A stretch of DNA of 39,286 nucleotides from Betaproteobacteria bacterium (GTDB lineage Bacteria > Pseudomonadota > Gammaproteobacteria > Burkholderiales > Thiobacteraceae): positions 1 to 39,286 of the forward strand of contig JAHECG010000015.1 in assembly GCA_024641855.1 (NCBI GenBank), read 5' to 3'. Each line of letters begins with the position of its first letter. The stretch's first letter is position 1. Position numbers and translations under genes: made by a program. The notes under the pieces were generated by a model. The model did no database searches. It worked only from the letters and a program-made list of their open reading frames with translations, and was not told the origin of the DNA. Positions 37,445 through 39,286 of the stretch are shown piece by piece.

Positions 37445-38056
37445 CTAACGAGCCGGTGCGGAATCGAAGTTAACCTTAGGCGCCTTGGAAATTTCCTTTT
37501 CGTTTTCGACTGCGAAGTTCGGCTTCACCGCAAACCCAAACAACTTGGCAGTTAAGTTTGAAGGAAATTGGCGCACCGTGGTGTTGTAAACCTGCACAGC
37601 TTTGATGTAACGATTACGTGCGACCGTAATGCGATTTTCCGTGCCTTCCAATTGCGCTTGCAGATCGCGGAATACGCCATCTGCTTTCAATTGCGGATAG
37701 TTTTCAGACACCACCAACAGGCGCGATAAGGCGCTGCCGAGTTGGCCTTGTGCAGCCTGAAATTTTTGCAAGGCTTGCGGATCGTTGGCAAGTTCCGGTG
37801 TGATCTGCATCTGCCCCACTTGGGCACGCGCATTCGTCACTTGGGTCAGCACCTCTTTCTCGTGCGAAGCGTAGCCCTTTACGACATTCACCAAGTTCGG
37901 CACTAAATCTGCACGACGTTGATATTGGTTTAACACTTCGGACCAACCCGCTTTGATCTGCTCATCCTGCGATTGCAGGTCGTTATAACCGCAACCCCCG
38001 AGGGAAACCAACACCAATAATGACAATACAGCCAATAGCGAACGTCGAAACATCAT
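37445..38056 (-). CDS. lemA: LemA family protein
   Basis: The protein has 203 residues. A lipoprotein-like signal (LLAVLSLLVLVSLGGCGYN, with Cys22 in a lipobox) is followed by the helical LemA domain: QIKAGWSEVLNQYQRRADLVPNLVNVVKGYASHEKEVL, LKADGVFRDLQAQLEGTENRI, RNRYIKAVQVYNTTVRQFPSNLTAKLFGF. It is the first gene of the lemA-TPM-TPM set, seven bases from the next gene, and has a strong ribosome-binding site (GAGAGGAG). LemA proteins are envelope proteins of unsettled function. The UDG-fusion gene ends 43 bases upstream on the same strand. Confidence 0.95.
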   Translation of the reverse strand: MMFRRSLLAVLSLLVLVSLGGCGYNDLQSQDEQIKAGWSEVLNQYQRRADLVPNLVNVVKGYASHEKEVLTQVTNARAQVGQMQITPELANDPQALQKFQAAQGQLGSALSRLLVVSENYPQLKADGVFRDLQAQLEGTENRITVARNRYIKAVQVYNTTVRQFPSNLTAKLFGFAVKPNFAVENEKEISKAPKVNFDSAPAR

Positions 38057-38099
38057 ATTGCTCCTCTCAAGTGATAGCGGGTAACGTAGAAATGGGGAT

Positions 38100-39286
38100 C
38101 TATTCAGCGTTTTGCAAGCCCCGTAGGGTGCGCTTGATCAAACACAAATCCTCCCAGGCCTTGGCTTTGTCTTGCAACGTGCGCAGCAGATACGCTGGAT
38201 GATAGGTCACAATTAAAGGCCTGCCCTGATATTCCAGCAACTGGCCGCGCAGGCTAGCGATACTGGCGTCTTTGCCGAGCAAGCGCGTCGCAGCGACTTT
38301 GCCCAAGGCCACGATCAGCTTGGGTGCGATCAACCCAATCTGGCGATCGAGATAAGGCGCGCAAGCCGCAGTTTCGCTATGGTCTGGATTGTGATTCTCT
38401 GCTGGGCGGCATTTCACCACATTAGCGATATAAACTTTTTGCTGGCGATTGAGGTCGATACTGGCGAGCATGTTATCCAGTAATTTTCCGGCCTGACCGA
38501 CAAAGGGTTCGCCTTGCAGGTCTTCCTCTTCGCCGGGTGCTTCGCCAACAAAAAATAAATCGGCTTGTTCGTCGCCAACGCCGAACACGGCTTGGGTGCG
38601 GTGCTCGTGGAGCGCGCAAGCGGTACAGGAGGCTACGGCTTGTTGGAGTTGTTGCCAATCCATTTCCGTAACGTTAATGACAGTGGTTGTTGCCGGCAGG
38701 AATGCCGGCGCTATGGTCTCGGCGTTCTCTGTTGCAGGTGTATCAGAAAGCGGCGCTATCGTAGCACCGGCATCCCTGCCGACAACAAAGCCTGCACGTC
38801 CATACGCATACCTTTCCGGCTCCGTCGCCAAATTGGCCTTCACTGGATTTTGCTGCACATAGTTCGCTGCGCGATCAAACTCATCTTGATCCCGCAATAA
38901 ACGGTCATAACTTTCATGCTGCCAGAACGATCCATCGCGACCCAATATCTTGTTCGCCTCACTAGCGGTATAGGATTTCAAGCTATGCAGAATATCGCTC
39001 AAGCTATGCTCGCCGCGCGGCTCAATCACCAAGTGCACATGATTCGGCATCACCACCCAATCGTGCAACACATAGCGTTCGCCATCGAAAGTCTTGAGGG
39101 CATGCGTCACCATCATTGCGATTTCCGGCTTGCTTAAGGTGCACTCGCCATGCCCCGCATCGAGATAAGCTTCGGTTTTTTTTGAGCGCGCTTCTTTGGG
39201 AATGAGTTCCAAATCATCGAGCACATTTCGCGGAAGGCTATCCGCCAAGCGGAACGTTACAAAATAAATACCGCCTTCGGCTTTCA
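38100..39286 (-). CDS. REP-associated transposase (Y1/HUH) fused to family-4 uracil-DNA glycosylase, 5' end outside window
   Basis: The frame is open to the window edge; residues are counted from an internal TTG at 39248, and the preceding GGIYFVTFR also belongs to the protein. Residues 1-150 are a Y1 transposase/RAYT domain with the HUH metal site (VVMPNHVHLVIEP, His70/His72) and a likely catalytic Tyr114 (WQHESYDRLLRD), then QQNPVKANL. Residues 151-195 form a Pro/Ala/Thr-rich linker encoded by an inverted REP pair. Residues 196-382 are a complete Fe-S uracil-DNA glycosylase: Cys208/211/280/296, motif GEAPGEEED (235-243) and HPAYL (350-354), the family 4 (UDGa-like) pattern. MDWQQLQ at Met196 could be the ancestral or a second start. 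Fusion is seen directly; its function is unknown. Confidence 0.85.
   Translation of the reverse strand, partial: KAEGGIYFVTFRLADSLPRNVLDDLELIPKEARSKKTEAYLDAGHGECTLSKPEIAMMVTHALKTFDGERYVLHDWVVMPNHVHLVIEPRGEHSLSDILHSLKSYTASEANKILGRDGSFWQHESYDRLLRDQDEFDRAANYVQQNPVKANLATEPERYAYGRAGFVVGRDAGATIAPLSDTPATENAETIAPAFLPATTTVINVTEMDWQQLQQAVASCTACALHEHRTQAVFGVGDEQADLFFVGEAPGEEEDLQGEPFVGQAGKLLDNMLASIDLNRQQKVYIANVVKCRPAENHNPDHSETAACAPYLDRQIGLIAPKLIVALGKVAATRLLGKDASIASLRGQLLEYQGRPLIVTYHPAYLLRTLQDKAKAWEDLCLIKRTLRGLQNAE
38689..38786. repeat. Inverted REP pair inside the transposase-UDG gene
   Basis: Copy A at 38689-38713 reads GTTGCCGGCA ... GCCGGCGCTA, and copy B at 38762-38786 is its near reverse complement (TAGCACCGGC ... 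TGCCGACAAC), with a 48-base spacer. Both match the REP units at 1823-1916. They are translated here as the linker between the two domains (residues 155-163 VVGRDAGAT and 179-187 IAPAFLPAT). The pair introduces no stop and keeps the frame. Confidence 0.85.

Overview
The window looks like chromosomal DNA of a betaproteobacterium, probably Nitrosomonadales-like. This is inferred from gene content and order: a contiguous ftsK-lolA-rarA-serS block, trxB followed by a Smr-domain gene, a DUF1631 protein, a PIN-PhoH ATPase, lplT beside a LysR regulator, and a LemA/TPM cassette. Base composition looks close to balanced and even throughout. There is no prophage, integrase, CRISPR array or intact insertion sequence. 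The only mobile-element signs are short palindromic repeats and a REP-associated (Y1/HUH) transposase domain fused to a DNA-repair enzyme at the right edge.

Layout. 1-7 kb: the 3' part of a VIT/vWA-DUF2135 protein, a REP pair, a small membrane protein, an ABC exporter, a fructosamine-kinase-family gene, an odd Asp-Arg-Arg-repeat protein and a degenerate amidohydrolase-fold membrane protein. 7.3-11 kb: a likely glycosylation operon made of a SEC-C/TPR/GT41 (OGT-like) protein, a possible 44-residue ORF and two SAM methyltransferases. 11-15 kb: greB, two small genes, and a DUF1631 gene transcribed leftward behind what I read as a class I cyclic-di-GMP riboswitch. 15-21 kb: a COG2509 flavoprotein, a response regulator and a hyaluronan/chitin-synthase-like GT2 rightward; then an nfeD-SPFH-SUI1 operon leftward whose last gene appears to use an AUU start codon. 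21-29 kb: a methyltransferase, tRNA-Ser(CGA), mltF, and the serS/rarA/lolA/ftsK operon. 29-34.6 kb: trxB-smr, a small transporter, a peroxiredoxin, PIN-PhoH, a small conserved gene and a LysR regulator. 34.7-39.3 kb: lplT, two TPM-domain genes, lemA, and the transposase-uracil-DNA-glycosylase fusion, which runs off the right end.

The most interesting items are: (1) an open reading frame joining a REP-associated tyrosine transposase domain to a complete family-4-type uracil-DNA glycosylase, where the linker is encoded by an inverted pair of the same REP family seen at the left end of the window; (2) a cyclic-di-GMP-I riboswitch in the leader of a DUF1631 gene; (3) a SUI1/YciH translation factor with a probable AUU start, which recalls the autoregulated infC gene of IF3. 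All calls rest on reading the sequence and on knowledge of the families; no database search or folding calculation was run.
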